From assembly GCF_028372415.1 (NCBI RefSeq), contig NC_092872.1, forward strand, positions 393,503,853 to 393,567,852: a stretch of DNA of 64,000 nt, written 5' to 3'. The stretch is from Notamacropus eugenii (taxonomy: Eukaryota > Chordata > Mammalia > Diprotodontia > Macropodidae). The notes beneath the pieces are model-generated. The model was given only the letters and a program-made list of their open reading frames with translations, was not told the origin of the DNA and did no database searches. Positions 1 through 12,700 of the stretch are shown one piece after another. The position numbers and the translations under genes were made by a program. Position 1 is the stretch's first letter; every line of letters starts with the position of its first letter.

Positions 1-86
1 AACACCTCCTCTAGAGTCTGGTACCACTGGCCCCAGGGCGTCCCACAAGGCACCACCCCGCTTCGCTCCTCAAACGGGGCAGACAT
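1..86 (-). CDS. NUDCD2: NUDCD2 first coding exon (partial gene, continues off the left edge)
   Basis: On the minus strand an ATG at 86-84 opens 28 codons that read MSAPFEERSGVV, then PCG, then TPWGQWYQTLEEV. This is essentially the human NUDCD2 N-terminus. The frame is open to the window edge and two bases of the next codon are present. NUDCD2 is a small CS-domain (p23/NudC-like) HSP90 co-chaperone that stabilises LIS1 and other clients. Only the lead-in to the CS domain lies here. Its start is 664 bp from the divergent HMMR start, the head-to-head arrangement known in mammals. Identity is very secure. The rest of the gene is outside the window. Confidence 0.97.
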   Translation of the reverse strand, partial: MSAPFEERSGVVPCGTPWGQWYQTLEEV

Positions 87-750
87 TCTTCTCTCAGATT
101 CCAGGGACCCTCTTAGTGCCAACCAAGGTTCTTGGGCGCAGGCGCAGAAGCGTCTCTGTCCTCCCCCTGCCCATAGGTCATAGCGCACGCGCACAGCTCT
201 GTGAAGTTAGGGCGGAAACTGGAGGTTTTTCACTGCGGTGACCATTTTGGTAACTGGCAGAGCTGGAAGTGAAAGAAATAATATTTTGAAGAGATCTAGG
301 AGGGAAATTTGCACAAAAAGAACAGATAAGGAAATACTGTGAAAAGAAAAGACTGAGAGATGGCTAAGTCAGGCGGCAGTCATTACGTTTTCAGATATTC
401 AGTCGAAATTAACATCGCTCAGTCATTGATTGATATGCGCTTGCGCATATTCCATCCGCGCACCAAGCGCCGGAATTCATTCCGGAAATGGCGATTACCC
501 GCGCTCTGCTATAGGTTGAGTTCCTCCAATAGCGAACCTTGATTGCTTGCCCACTTAATTGGTTGGCCGGAGAGGTATGTGCGCATGCTCCTACATACTC
601 CCTGCGAGGATTGGTGCCGTAGAAGGACCTGATGTTCTGATTGGCTCTTCTTAAGAAGGGCGGGGACCATGCGGAGCTTTTCGAATTCGATCGAAAGGGT
701 TGCGGTTGCTGGGCTCTCTGTGTGCCTGAAGGCTACGTCTGGTCGTTGAC
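87..750. promoter_or_regulatory. Bidirectional NUDCD2/HMMR promoter, CpG-rich
   Basis: The 664-bp gap between two divergent start codons is rich in CpG and lacks an obvious TATA box. Visible elements are NRF1-like palindromes (GCGCAGGCGC at 136-145, GCGCACGCGCA at 183-193, TGCGCTTGCGCA at 436-447, TGCGCATGC at 580-588), CCAAT boxes (526-530 on plus; 558-562, 610-614 and 640-644 on minus) and a CHR-like TTCGAA at 680-685. Tandem CCAAT boxes followed about 36 bp later by a CHR is the known layout of G2/M genes controlled by NF-Y and the DREAM/MuvB complex. It suits HMMR, a mitotic gene. Motif calls are by eye; transcription starts are not determined. Confidence 0.85.
680..685 (+). promoter_or_regulatory. 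CHR-like element of the HMMR promoter
   Basis: TTCGAA matches the TTYGAA form of the cell-cycle genes homology region. It lies 36 bp downstream of the nearest CCAAT box (minus-strand ATTGG at 640-644) and 65 bp upstream of the HMMR start codon. The spacing agrees with NF-Y/CHR promoters of late cell-cycle genes. Binding is inferred only. Confidence 0.55.
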
Positions 751-796
751 ATGTCCTTCCCTAAGGCCCCGCTTAAACGCTTCAACGACCCTTCGG
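751..796 (+). CDS. HMMR: HMMR coding exon 1
   Basis: Codons 1-15 plus one base. It encodes [15 protein letters not shown] and ends G|gtgcgt, phase 1. Confidence 0.97.
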
Positions 797-3700
797 GTGC
801 GTATGGAGGAGGTCTTCTAGTGGGGAAGCTTCCAGAGACTTATTCGGAGTCCGCGGCAGGAGTGTTTCCCCTTCCTGACGCAGATCAGACGCCTTGTTTC
901 ATCAGAATCTAAGGCTGGGGAGGGAGCGCAGGGAAATGGGTGGTAGAATGGGACCCTGGGGCTTTACTTTGTCCTAGGTTTATTCCGTTTGGTAGGAGTT
1001 TATTAAGAGAGAATTCTTAGCTGTCAGTGAACTGTGAGGTTGTGAGGCTTGGATTTTAAAGCTAATTCTCCCTTTTTTCTTGTGTCGCTCAAAGCCTTTT
1101 TCCACTTCTGAGTTTCAGTTTACTCATGTGTAGCCAGTGATTCTTAACTGTATGTGTGTGTATGTATGTATGTGTATGTATGCATGCGTATGATGAACAG
1201 GCTGATGAAACCTCTTCCCCAAATGATGTTTTTAAATACACAAATTAAAATACGTAGTATTACAAGGGAAACAAATTGAAATAAAGGTATCAATCCCCCC
1301 CAATTTTTAAACATTTTAATTTAAAATTTTGAGTTCCAAATTCTATCCCTCCCCACCTCCCTCTCTGACTGTAAATAATCAGAGGCTACACATGTGCAGT
1401 TATGTAAATCATTTCCATTAGTTATGTCGTACAAGAAGACTCCAGTAAAAGAAAAAAAAAATGAAAGAAAGTGAAAAATAGCATGCTTCAGTTTGTATTC
1501 AATATCACTTCTTTCTCTGGAGATGAATAGCATGCTTTATCATTAGCCCTTTGGGGTTGTCTTGGATCATTGTATTGCTAAGAATAATTCATTCACAGTT
1601 CATCAAATAATATTGCTGTTACTGTGCACATCCTTCTGGTTATGTTCACTTCACTATGCGTCAGTTCATATAAATCCAAGTTTTTCTGAAATCATCTTGC
1701 TTGTCATTTTTCATAACATAATAATACTCCATTACAATTATATACCACATCTTGTTTAATCGTTCCCCAATTGATGGGGAATCCCTTTGATTTCCAATTC
1801 TTTGCCACCACAAAAAGAGCTGCTATAAATATTTTTGTAGAAATAGGTCCTTTTCCCTTTTATTTGGATGCCTTTGGGACATAGACCTAGCAGTGGTATT
1901 GCTGGTTTAAAGGGTATGCAAAGTTTAGAAAAAAAAATTAAAGCACTGGATCTCAGGTTAAGAACTGGCTTAGTCTATCTTTAAAGATCACTTTAAACTT
2001 GTAAATCCAGTGATACATTGCTGTAGGAGTCTGAAAAGTTATTCCAGAGAAGGATTTGATTTGTTCAACTGTGGAATTTTGAGAGGTAAATTTCAGTTGT
2101 AAGGAAAGAGAAAAAAAAGCCAGAGCTGGCCCAAAGCAAGAAGAAGGCCTTGAAACTAGGTGGCAGTGTCTAGAATTGGTATTAGCTTGGAGTCAGGAAG
2201 TCCTTCAAATAATTACCCAGCCCCTTACTAGGCAAATCACTCAGCCTCTTTCTAAGTTTCTTCATCTATAAAGTGGGCATAATAATAGCACCAACCTAGG
2301 AGGGTTGTTATAAAGATTGAAGTAGATAATCTAATGAGTTTTGCAAACCCTAAACTGCTATGTGAATTTAGGCACCATTGTTATAAATGGACACTCCCTC
2401 ACTGAAGGTCTTTAAGCAAAGGCTGGAAGACCATTTGTCAGAGGCACTATAAATATGATTCCTTTTCAGATTTACAGTGCAGTGGATGACCTTTGAAGTT
2501 CCTCCCAATTCTTGAGATCTCTGAGATGAGAACCTCTCTGATGTTCTCACAACCTGCCTTTTTTCCACTCTCGGAGAGTATTATAGTTTTTCCTTTGTTA
2601 GTCATCTAGATAAATGAAGATCACCTCAGTGTTTTCAAAAAAAAAAATTACTTAATATAAAATCCACATTTATTTAGTTTATATTTAATGAATTTTCCTT
2701 AACAGATCTGTCTGAGGAAGTGCTATTTTTCTTTTACTTTTGATTCTTATGTCATAGATGCCTGGGGCCAAAAGGACTATATTAACTGTCTGGTGTCACA
2801 TTTCTTTTGGTTTAATTCTCCATCTCCCAACTTCCTCACTTGTAAGCATATTTGTCACAAACTATAATCTACATCTATAGGTCTTTTGCAACGAAAAGAT
2901 TTTACCAATCCAAAGTCCCACAGCAAGTATTCTCTAATGTCCTTATATTTCTTGTATTTCAAGGAGGACTTGTGTTCTTCAATCTTGAATAAAATAGTTC
3001 TGTGTGTTTCTCAGTACCAACAAATAGTAGGCATTTTTTTTTTTTTACATAAAGAGAAACAAATAAGCAGCTTCATTTTACAAATGCCATTTTTGCTATT
3101 AATTATTCATTTCTTATATCTTAACCTATAAATATGATGAATAAATAAAACATGGATGTTTGATTTTGTTATTTCCAGGCTGTGCACCCTCTCCGGGAGC
3201 TTATGATGTCAAAACTTCAGAAATACCAAAAGGAGCTGTATCATTTGAGAAATCACGTTTTAGACGGCGTCAGGGTAATAGTGCCTTCCAAAATGAAAGG
3301 ACAAGTTACATACTTTTCTGTGTACAAGTTGTTTTGCTTTCAGTAGAATTTAAACTCTTTGAGGACAGGGGATGTTTCCTTTTTCGCTTTTGCATCTCTA
3401 GCATCTGGGATAGTGACTTGTACATAGTGGAGCCACTTAATAAATATTTGAGTAATTGAATAATAAACTAAAGTTTTAAAATTTGGAAACTATTTATATT
3501 TTATAGAGATGTCTGGGTTTTCTGAGAGCTAGACTTTAAAGCTGCAGGTAGTTCTTAAGTACAAAATTGAGTAAATTATGAAGGCTTAGATTGCTTTGTA
3601 CTTGACATTTTATGAATGTAATTAAGTACTAAAACTTTTATGTTGTATAACCAGCACATTAAAACATATGAATGCAAATGAATTGATTTTATCTTCTCAT

Positions 3701-6700
3701 AGTCACACTTTTCTCTGACTTTTTCATTTCTAAAAGGTTTAGTCAGGATATAACTAGGAACTGTAAATAAGAAGAAAAAATAAAATTTTAACTAATGATT
3801 TTGAATTTTTATTGTGGATCAAAAAGATTAAATTAGGCCACTACTTTCTATTTATATTTTAAATCTAGTATAAATACCTTATATTTAAAATATTTACAAT
3901 CCCCCACTGTTGAGAAATCTTTGTTACCTTTATTTATATTTAAACTTTAATTTTTATGGCAGCTTATATGGAAAATCAGCATGGTCTTAATAATGACAAA
4001 GATAAGCCTACATCCACAACTGTGAAAAATCTGAAACCTTTGAGATTAAAGGTAAGAAACTTTATATGATAGATACAAACCAAATACATAATGAAATATA
4101 TTATCATTGGCTGACTGAAGTAGCCTGTGAATGCATGATCAGAATAAAGAAAGCAGTGAGAAATCTATTCCAGTATCTTTTTTTTTTTTTTTGGTAGTAA
4201 AGCCTTTTTGTAAGTTCATAAAATGATTTTCTATCCTAAGACCATCAGTACTATTCTGTTCTAGCCAAGGTCATATATATCTTGTTAAAATGGTCTCACT
4301 CTTCAGTTTTTTTTTTTTTGAAATGAGATTTCACAATTCTTGCTATTTCTTTAAAAATTATGGGGTGGTAGGAACAATATTTGTATTCTAAAACTGTAAT
4401 TATTAGTGCCTGTGTGTGTTTGGTGGTAGCAGGAATTGTAGGCCCCCTTTCTATGGAGGTTGCTCCCCTGGATTAAGGGGGTATTGATAGAAAAAGCTAC
4501 AGTGTATAAAAATCGATTTAAAGAATCTCTAGTTCCTGGGATATATTTTGTAAAAGCAAAGAAAATATTGATCCACATTCCAAACTGAACCTACTGCTTG
4601 ACTAAAGACTCTGGTATTTGCTATATTTATGCAAGTATTACTAAGAGCTCTACTAGGTTAAGGTTCCAAGGAGTATCTTTTGAGAAATTAAAAGGTTACT
4701 GGTAACAGAGAAAGCAAGTCTTGAGACTTTTTCTTCCATTTCTGGACAGGTAACCAAGGAACAGTTGTAATTAAGTAAGATGTTAGGAATCAATGTCTTT
4801 TACTTTAATTTAGAGTAGAATAAAGGACTTTGGTTCATGGTTGAGTTCTGTTAAATTCCATTCATGTCCTTTAGTAGATTGGCCTTAATTTAATCTCTGT
4901 GGATGCTAAAATTCAAATTAAGTGTTGCTTGATATAAGATTTTTTTTTCTTTAATGGCAGATTCTAGCATATTCTTAAAATGCGTTACCACCCTGAGTTT
5001 TCTAATCAGAAACATCCTTAATTCATAGGATCCTACTTGGTTCCTTCTATTTTATGTGTCTTAATTTTAGAAAAGGGGTTGCAATCCCTCTGCACCAAAA
5101 GTTTAAAACCCTAAATTTTCTTAAGGAACTCTACTTGTAGGCTCTCTAGGTATAGGAAAATTGTCACCTCCAGCACAAACTTGTTCTGTGAATACTTTTC
5201 TGTCTTTCATTTATTGTCTTTCTTCCAGTTTCATCCTCAAATGTCCTTGGAAATACTTTGCTCAGTTGGGATTCTCACTGGGTTGCACTGTTGCTTCTCA
5301 CTGTTTTATGAAGTGATAGTGCCCATAATGTTCTCCCTTCTGATTTTACAATGAATAATTTTTTCAACTTCTTTCAAATTTATATTTTTACTGAAATATT
5401 AATGTTATGTAGATTTTTGATTTTCAAGTGGATTCAGGAATGATTCAAAATAATAATGAGTCTTTTCCTATATGTTAAAATTAATGTCATTGCTTTGTGT
5501 TATTTGTTATTCACGCTGTCTGGTGCAATCTGTTTTATTTTGTTATTTTTCACCTGAAAAAGTTATTCATAATATATAGGCTTGAGGCTTCCATGTAGTC
5601 TAAAGGTCTTGGACTACATTCGTTCTTTATTCCTGAACCATATTTCCCAGTGTATTTTTTTTTTTTTTTGGCCATAGACCTTTACATTGAAGACACCCAT
5701 TATCACATATATGTTGATTGAGTTTGGAGCATCTTATCTAGTTATTTGTTTAATTCCTCTACCTCTTTATAATTTGTAAAATATGTAGCCACATAAACTG
5801 CAAATGTTTTCATAGTAGTCTTCTTGTAAATATTTGTCATGATCACTTAAATGCAAGATAACCAAATGCATATGAAATTATGTTTGGACATTTGATGATG
5901 ACTTTACCAGCTTCTTTACTTGTCACTCCAAGGTGAATCTGTGGACCATCCCTCTACTTACCTGCAATTGTGTCTTCTCGTTTCACTTATGACAAGAATG
6001 TCAAGATTGAGAAAATTCCATTTCTTCAATAATGTATCTACTCACTGATTATTGAACATAGATCTTAACATTTAGAATAACAGTAGCTAAACTGAAGTTA
6101 TAACAAGTCTCCAAACAGTGTAATTCTTCACTTCTCAGTCCCCATTGTCTTCTATTCTGCCCCAGCACTGGTGAAATGAGAAGGGGCAGCACAGGACTAA
6201 AGGTCACTTTGAAGTTTTTTGGATTGTTTTTTGGGGGAGGGGTGATTGGCAAGAAGGGGCAGCACAGAACTAAAGGTCATTTTGAAGTTTGTTTTTTTTC
6301 CCCTTGGGTCCTAGTGACCAAAGAATTCATTACCTGGCCAGTAATGATGGTGGTATTTGCTGGTGGTATCACACCTGGTGATGAGCTGTTGTGCTTCTTC
6401 TCAGAATGCAGGCACAGGGTGTTATTGGCATCCTTGGCAAAGTCTTGTGAAAACTTGTACTCCATAGCCCTGCTGGTACAACTTTGAATAAGCCAGGTTT
6501 ACCTTTGTCAAGGTGGAGCATGATGAGTTCTTTAGGTACAAAATAAGTGTGTAAAGTCAATTTCTCAAAGATTTTTAGCTTCACAAATTATGCTTACTAT
6601 TTATTGCATTTTTTTTTATATTTTAATAGACAGAATCTCAGAGGGATAATAAAGAGCTGAAAAAGCTAAAGATGCAGGAGAAAGAGGTAAGAAAAATATA

Positions 6701-9700
6701 TTTTCAGTTCTTTAAATGTAAAACAAAGCTTATTGAGAAATAGATTTTTTTGATATCTTTTGCTTTTTACGTTACCTAGATTTCCTGCTGTATTCTTTCC
6801 CTTCCCATTTCAGAAGACTGGAAAGGGGTGGGGGGCAGGGAGGGGAGAAGAGACAGGGTAGAAACAGGTTATGAAGAGCTTTAAATACCAAACAAAGGAT
6901 TTTATGTTTAATCTTGGAGGAGCCATTGAAATCTGTTGGGTGAGGAGGGAGAGAGGAGAGGAGAGAGAGGGTCAGAAATACACTTTAGGAAGATCACTTT
7001 GACATCTGAGTAAAGGATAGACCTGGGTAGGGAGAGACTTGTGTTGGGGAGACAACAGCAGGCTATTGCAATAGTCCAGGCATGAGGTGATAAGGACCTC
7101 TACCAGGGTGGTAGTAGTGTCAGGGGAAAGAAGGGGGTGCTTTTGAAAGATGTTTCAGAGGTAAAATCAGCAGACTTTGACAGTAGTTTGGATGAGGCAG
7201 GTGAGAGAGAATGAGGAATAGAGAATGACTCTTAGGTTGTGAGTCTGGGTGATTGGGTGGATGATAGTATCCTCAGCAGTCATAGGGAAATTAGGAAGGG
7301 GGAGGATTGTGTTCGTCCTTCGTTGCCAAAGAAAACCATAGCGTCAGAGAAATGATGACATGACTTGCACTTGACTTTGTTTTGAGTGAGGGAGGGCTGT
7401 GCAGGTCACCAGCCTCACTTCTTCTCCCAGGAAGGGCAAGGACTTGAGGGGGAAAGATAATGACTTCAGTTTTCTACATGTTGAGTGTCTGTGGGCATCT
7501 GAGATATCCAGTTTGAGATGTCCAGTAGGCAGTTAGAGGTGTGAGACCAGATGTCAGCACAAGAGGTTAGGGCTAGATAATTAGACTTGTGAATCATCAG
7601 CAGAGAGATGATAATTGAATCCAAGGGAGCTGGTGAGATCACCAAATAAAGTAGGAGAAAAAGAGAAGAAAGCCCATGATGGAACCCTTTGGATCACTCA
7701 AGGTTAGCGGGTGTTACTTGGATAAAAATCTAACAAAGGAAACTGAAGAGTGGTCACATAGGTAGGAAGAAAACCAGGAAAGAGTGTCACAAACACCTAC
7801 AAGAAAATATCCAGGGGAAGAGAGTAATTGACAATGTAAAAAACTGCAGAGAAATCAAGAAGAAAAGACAATTAGATTTGGCAGTTAAGAGATCATTGGT
7901 AACTTTGGAGAGAACAGTTTCAATTGAATTATGAGCTCAGAAGCCAAACTGCATATAGAATTAAGGAGAGAATGAGAGGGAAGGTGGTAGAGGTACCTAT
8001 TGCATACAGTTTTTGCAGGGAATGTAGCCACAAAAGGGAGGAGAGATATGAGATAATAGTGGGGATGACTAGATCAAGTGAGGATTTTTTGAGGATAGGG
8101 GAGACAGGAGCATGTTTATAGGTAGTAGGGAAGCAGCTAGTAAACAGGAAGAGATTAAAAATTAGTGAGAGAGTGGAGATGAGAGAGGGGCAATCTACTG
8201 GAGACTATGGGATGGAGAATCATGTAGAGGTGTTCGCCTTAAGAAGGTCTGCATCACATGAGACGGGGTTTAGAATTGTAAAGGGTCTTATATAAGTTAT
8301 AGGGACTGTTTGTTTCTTTGTGTTTCTAGCTATTAACACGGTATCTTTTCCATAATAACTATTCAATAAATGTTTATAATGTAGCTATTGTTTCAGTGAC
8401 TACTGACAAAATACCATATATATTTAAGAAGTTGATGTCAATGACAGTCCTAAAGTTAAAAGAAAAGAATAACTCTCATGAGATGTATTGATTCAGAAGT
8501 ATTTTTGTGAGCTATTAGATGTTTGAAATCTTATGGTTAAACTATAAGAATAATAGCATAGCAATTATTAGTTTGAGAGCTTTTTGAACGATCTCATGTA
8601 TAAATATATTTTTTAAGAAAATTGGAGAAGGTAGTATCATATAATAAAAAATAAAACCCCGAATTCTACACTGGAACACCTGAGTTCCAATTTCATTTGA
8701 ACTACTAACTAGCTGTGTGACCTTGAAGTTATTTCTGCCCTGGTAGTATTTACTTAAAATTATCTCTTAAGCTCCCTTCCAATCATAACAGCCTATATAC
8801 AAAAATACATAGGTCTTGAAAGTGCTTAATTACATCCAGAAGTGAGATTTTGAATTCTGATAAATTGTCGCATAAGATTGGTTTTAATTGTTAAGTCTGT
8901 TGAGGGAGAATATTGATTCTGATTTGTTCAAATTGCTGAAAATACCTTTGCAATAGGAGAGATACATCTAAAAAGAATGTATGTATGAGAAATTAGTACT
9001 AGTTGGTTGGAATAGGTAGAGTTTATATTTTATTAGTATATGAAATTCAGTTTATATTTGCACATACATTTGTACATATGGAACTTATTTTTCATTCATT
9101 TGATTCCAGATACGTGCCCTAGTGCAAGAACGTGGAATACAGGATAAACGTATTCAAGATTTGGAAGCAGAGTTTGAGAAGATGGAAGCAAAGCTAAACA
9201 TAGCAGTCAGAGAGAAAACATCTCTCTCAGCAAATATTGCATCTTTGGAAAAGCAGCTTATTGAATTAACTAGAGCTAATGAACTACTAAAAATAAAGGT
9301 ATGTAGGCCTTACATTTAAGTTCAAATTATTTTTGTCTATGTCAGCAATTCTAGTTGCAAAATCTTAGTTACTAAAATTAGTCAAGTATAAAAGTTCTCA
9401 CAACAACTCTGTCAGTAAAGTGCTATTATTATCTTCATTTTGTAGATGAGGAAACTGAGACACATCAGCGTTAAGTGATTGACCCAGGGTTACATAGTTA
9501 TTAGTAAGTGTCTGAAGCAGGATGTGAACTGAGGTCTTCTGGACTTCAGGTCTTATATTCTATCCATTGTGTTACCTAACTATCTCATTAACATAATAGT
9601 TCCTTGTTTAATGTATGCATACCATTTTTAAACTTAAAGGAAATTTAAAAACAGTACCTCTGGTAGCAGAAAGACCCTGATAAGTACAGCCTCCTTATTT

Positions 9701-12700
9701 TACAGATGAGGAAACTAAGGCCCAAAGTGCCTAAATGAATGGTCCAACTTCATCAGACTGGTTAGAGACAGCTGGATGGTGAACCCAGGTCTCCATCTTT
9801 AGTGCCTTTCTACTCTACCAGGCTAGCTTTGATGAAAAACTACATTTCTTCCCTTTCCTTTTCTCCTTATGAGTGTGTTGCTAATTTTTTTATTCCCTCT
9901 TCTTACTGTGAAATTTTAAAAATATTTCCCTTTTTAAAAAGTTAGTGATTGATTTTTTTCCCCTTTCTGCTACTAATTCCACATGGGCCACTGTACCAAA
10001 ATAAGGAGAATTACCTATTCATGATTTCAAAAGACAATTATAGTTACAGGGATCGTATGCAATCACTTGAATATGTATGATACCAAAAAGCAATTTAAGG
10101 AGTTTACTTAACTGATTTCTGAAAAGCTCTATTCATGTTTTAATAATTTTGAAAACTGTTAACAGTTAATAGATCCTTTCCTATGAAAGTGCTTATAGAT
10201 AGAAGAAGGTAAAGATTTGGGCTAGAGCTCTCTTGTGTTTGAATTTATAACTAACAATATTTATACCCCAGGTTTGTACAATATAATCTCTGATCAGTTG
10301 GAACCAAGCAAAAGCCATCTACAAGAAAATCACTTTAGTTTATAAAGATGTCTTAGAATCTGTATTTTTTATATTAGGATTTGCAAATTGGACAATGGAT
10401 TTTAGGTACCCTAGAAGGGTTATTGTACCTATAAAGAAGAATTCTAAGAATTTCCAAAAATCATTTTTTATTGAATGATCTAAATACAACTTCACCAAAG
10501 CTTGGTTCAGGTTGTCTTTGCTTGTTACATACATATTTAGAGCTGAAGTGGGTATTTTGAATTGGTGGTGTTTTAAGGAGGCACATAAGTTTATTTAGGG
10601 TTAGCTATTGTCTAAAAAGCCTCTAAACAACATATCAGGATGTCCAGTGGTACATGTGGCAAAGTAAAGAAAAGGTGAGATAGTCTGTATGGTCAGTTAT
10701 GGAGTATTGTCAACTGCTCTGACATTTGTAACATCAACTGACTGTCCCTATTGCAGTATATTGGAGAAATGTCAATCCTGACCATAGTTATGTGGATAAG
10801 AAACGGCCATGTAATATTTAATAATTATTTGTACCTAAAATGCTTCTGAATTTTAAATTATTTTTAGTTTTCTGAAGATGGTTACGAGAAGAAAATGAGT
10901 CATTTAAGCTTAGAGTTAATGAAACTGAAAAATAAGATTGAAGCAAAGAAGAGGGTGAGTATTGTCTTCAGGTTTCTTCTGTTAAGACCATAAGAGCTTT
11001 TTCTTATCAGTAGTTCTCATTTTATTGTTTAGAATGTTCCGAAACAAGAAGGGATGGAAATCAAGCTACAAACGGCCCAAAAGAATCTTCATGATTCTCA
11101 AGGAAATTTGGCACAACTTGAGGAAAAACTGTAAGTTGGTAAAATAGAATCTAAAAGCCTTGTTTTTTACTGTTGGATAATGTGCCTGTCTACCAGTGGG
11201 CAAAACTAATTTAAATAAAAACCTCCATTGGACTGTTTTTCACTATTTCTCTACATATTGATGAGACTATTGGCAGTATTTCCCAGACTTACTACTTGCC
11301 ACTGGAATACTTTTTTTCACCCCATCGATTTGTAAACTTACAGATGGAATGGTTCCACTAATGTTAACATCCATCTAGAGAGTTCAGATTTAGCTGTGAG
11401 CCATATTTGATGGCCTTAATAGCAGTTCTGACTCTTATAGATACGTAACTTTCTCCATCGGTTCTGAATTTGAACAGTTTAAACTGTTTAAACAGTTCAG
11501 AAGGTTATTCATTGGTCTTAGATGACAGTCTCTGTAACTTTAGAAAATCTTCAATTTAAAGCAGAACTCTACTTTGGCCATAATTTTTATTCAAACTATA
11601 TTAAAATAACATGTATCACTATTTCTTGTAGTGTTACTACCGAAAAAGAAATGATTGAAGAAAAACTAGAAATTGATAATCTCTTGGAATATATTACAGA
11701 AGTCAGGTAATATAAATGCCTTCTCAAGTGTTTTTTATTTGGGAAAATATGAAACATGATAACTAATAAAACGTATTCTACATTTGTTTTTAATGAAGCT
11801 CTACATCAGATCAAGTGGAGAAATATAAGTTGGATATTGTCCAATTGAAAGAGACTTTGAATCAGAAGAATCAAGAGATTTTGATCCTTAAACAGTCTCT
11901 GGATGAAAATGTGGATGTATTATCTAAAAAAATTAAAGACCTGAACACTAGATGTCAGATTCTTGAAAAGGAAAAAGGTACAATTACTTATTCACAGAAA
12001 TAATAACTTTAAATTATCCAAAAAAAGAGAAATAAACAAAAGAAAAAATAGTGCTAAATAAAGGTGAATGGTCAATGAAGTAAAATAAATATATCTTACA
12101 GGCTCTTTTTCAAAACCTTTAAGCCTCTAATAATGTTAATTCTCTGGTGGTAATGATGACATAAATGGCTTGAATGCAATTCATTAAGACCTTAAAAACA
12201 TAATTCTTGACTTTCTGATAGGGTGATAAATAAAAAACTATATTTTTAATCTGTTAATTACAGCATTTTTTTCAAAGGCAGGAAAAGTTATAAGAGGCAA
12301 AAATTTCTTTGTGAGTATATTACTATAATATAGTCATGTTTAGCTTTTTCTGACTTTGGTAATTTATTCTTGGCATTGATATCTGTAAGGGGACACCTTT
12401 CAGTATTTTAAAGAGGTTTAAAAAAAACTCATTAAGAATTTCAATGTATAATATGATAATTGTCTTAATTATTACTTAATATTAAGAATAATATCATATT
12501 TAATATTAAGTGATTTTTTCCAGAACATTTTGTCAATCGAATTAGTACTATAGTTGCATTTCTTTTCAATTATTGAATTATTAGACTTTTTTACTTCTCT
12601 GTCATTTAGTCTGAACCAGTAAAAATTTACTAAGATAATTGTTTTTGAAGACTTAAATGAAAGCATATTGTGGTTCATGAAGTTCCGATAATTCAGAATA

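Noticed and set aside
360-542. 60-codon open frame upstream of HMMR
   Set aside because: It lies inside the bidirectional promoter, has no similarity that I recognise and no splice context; CpG-rich chance frame.
3160-3459. 99-codon frame overlapping HMMR exon 2 as a possible longer exon
   Set aside because: Only 3179-3274 matches HMMR. After the donor at 3275 the frame runs into an L2 3' end.
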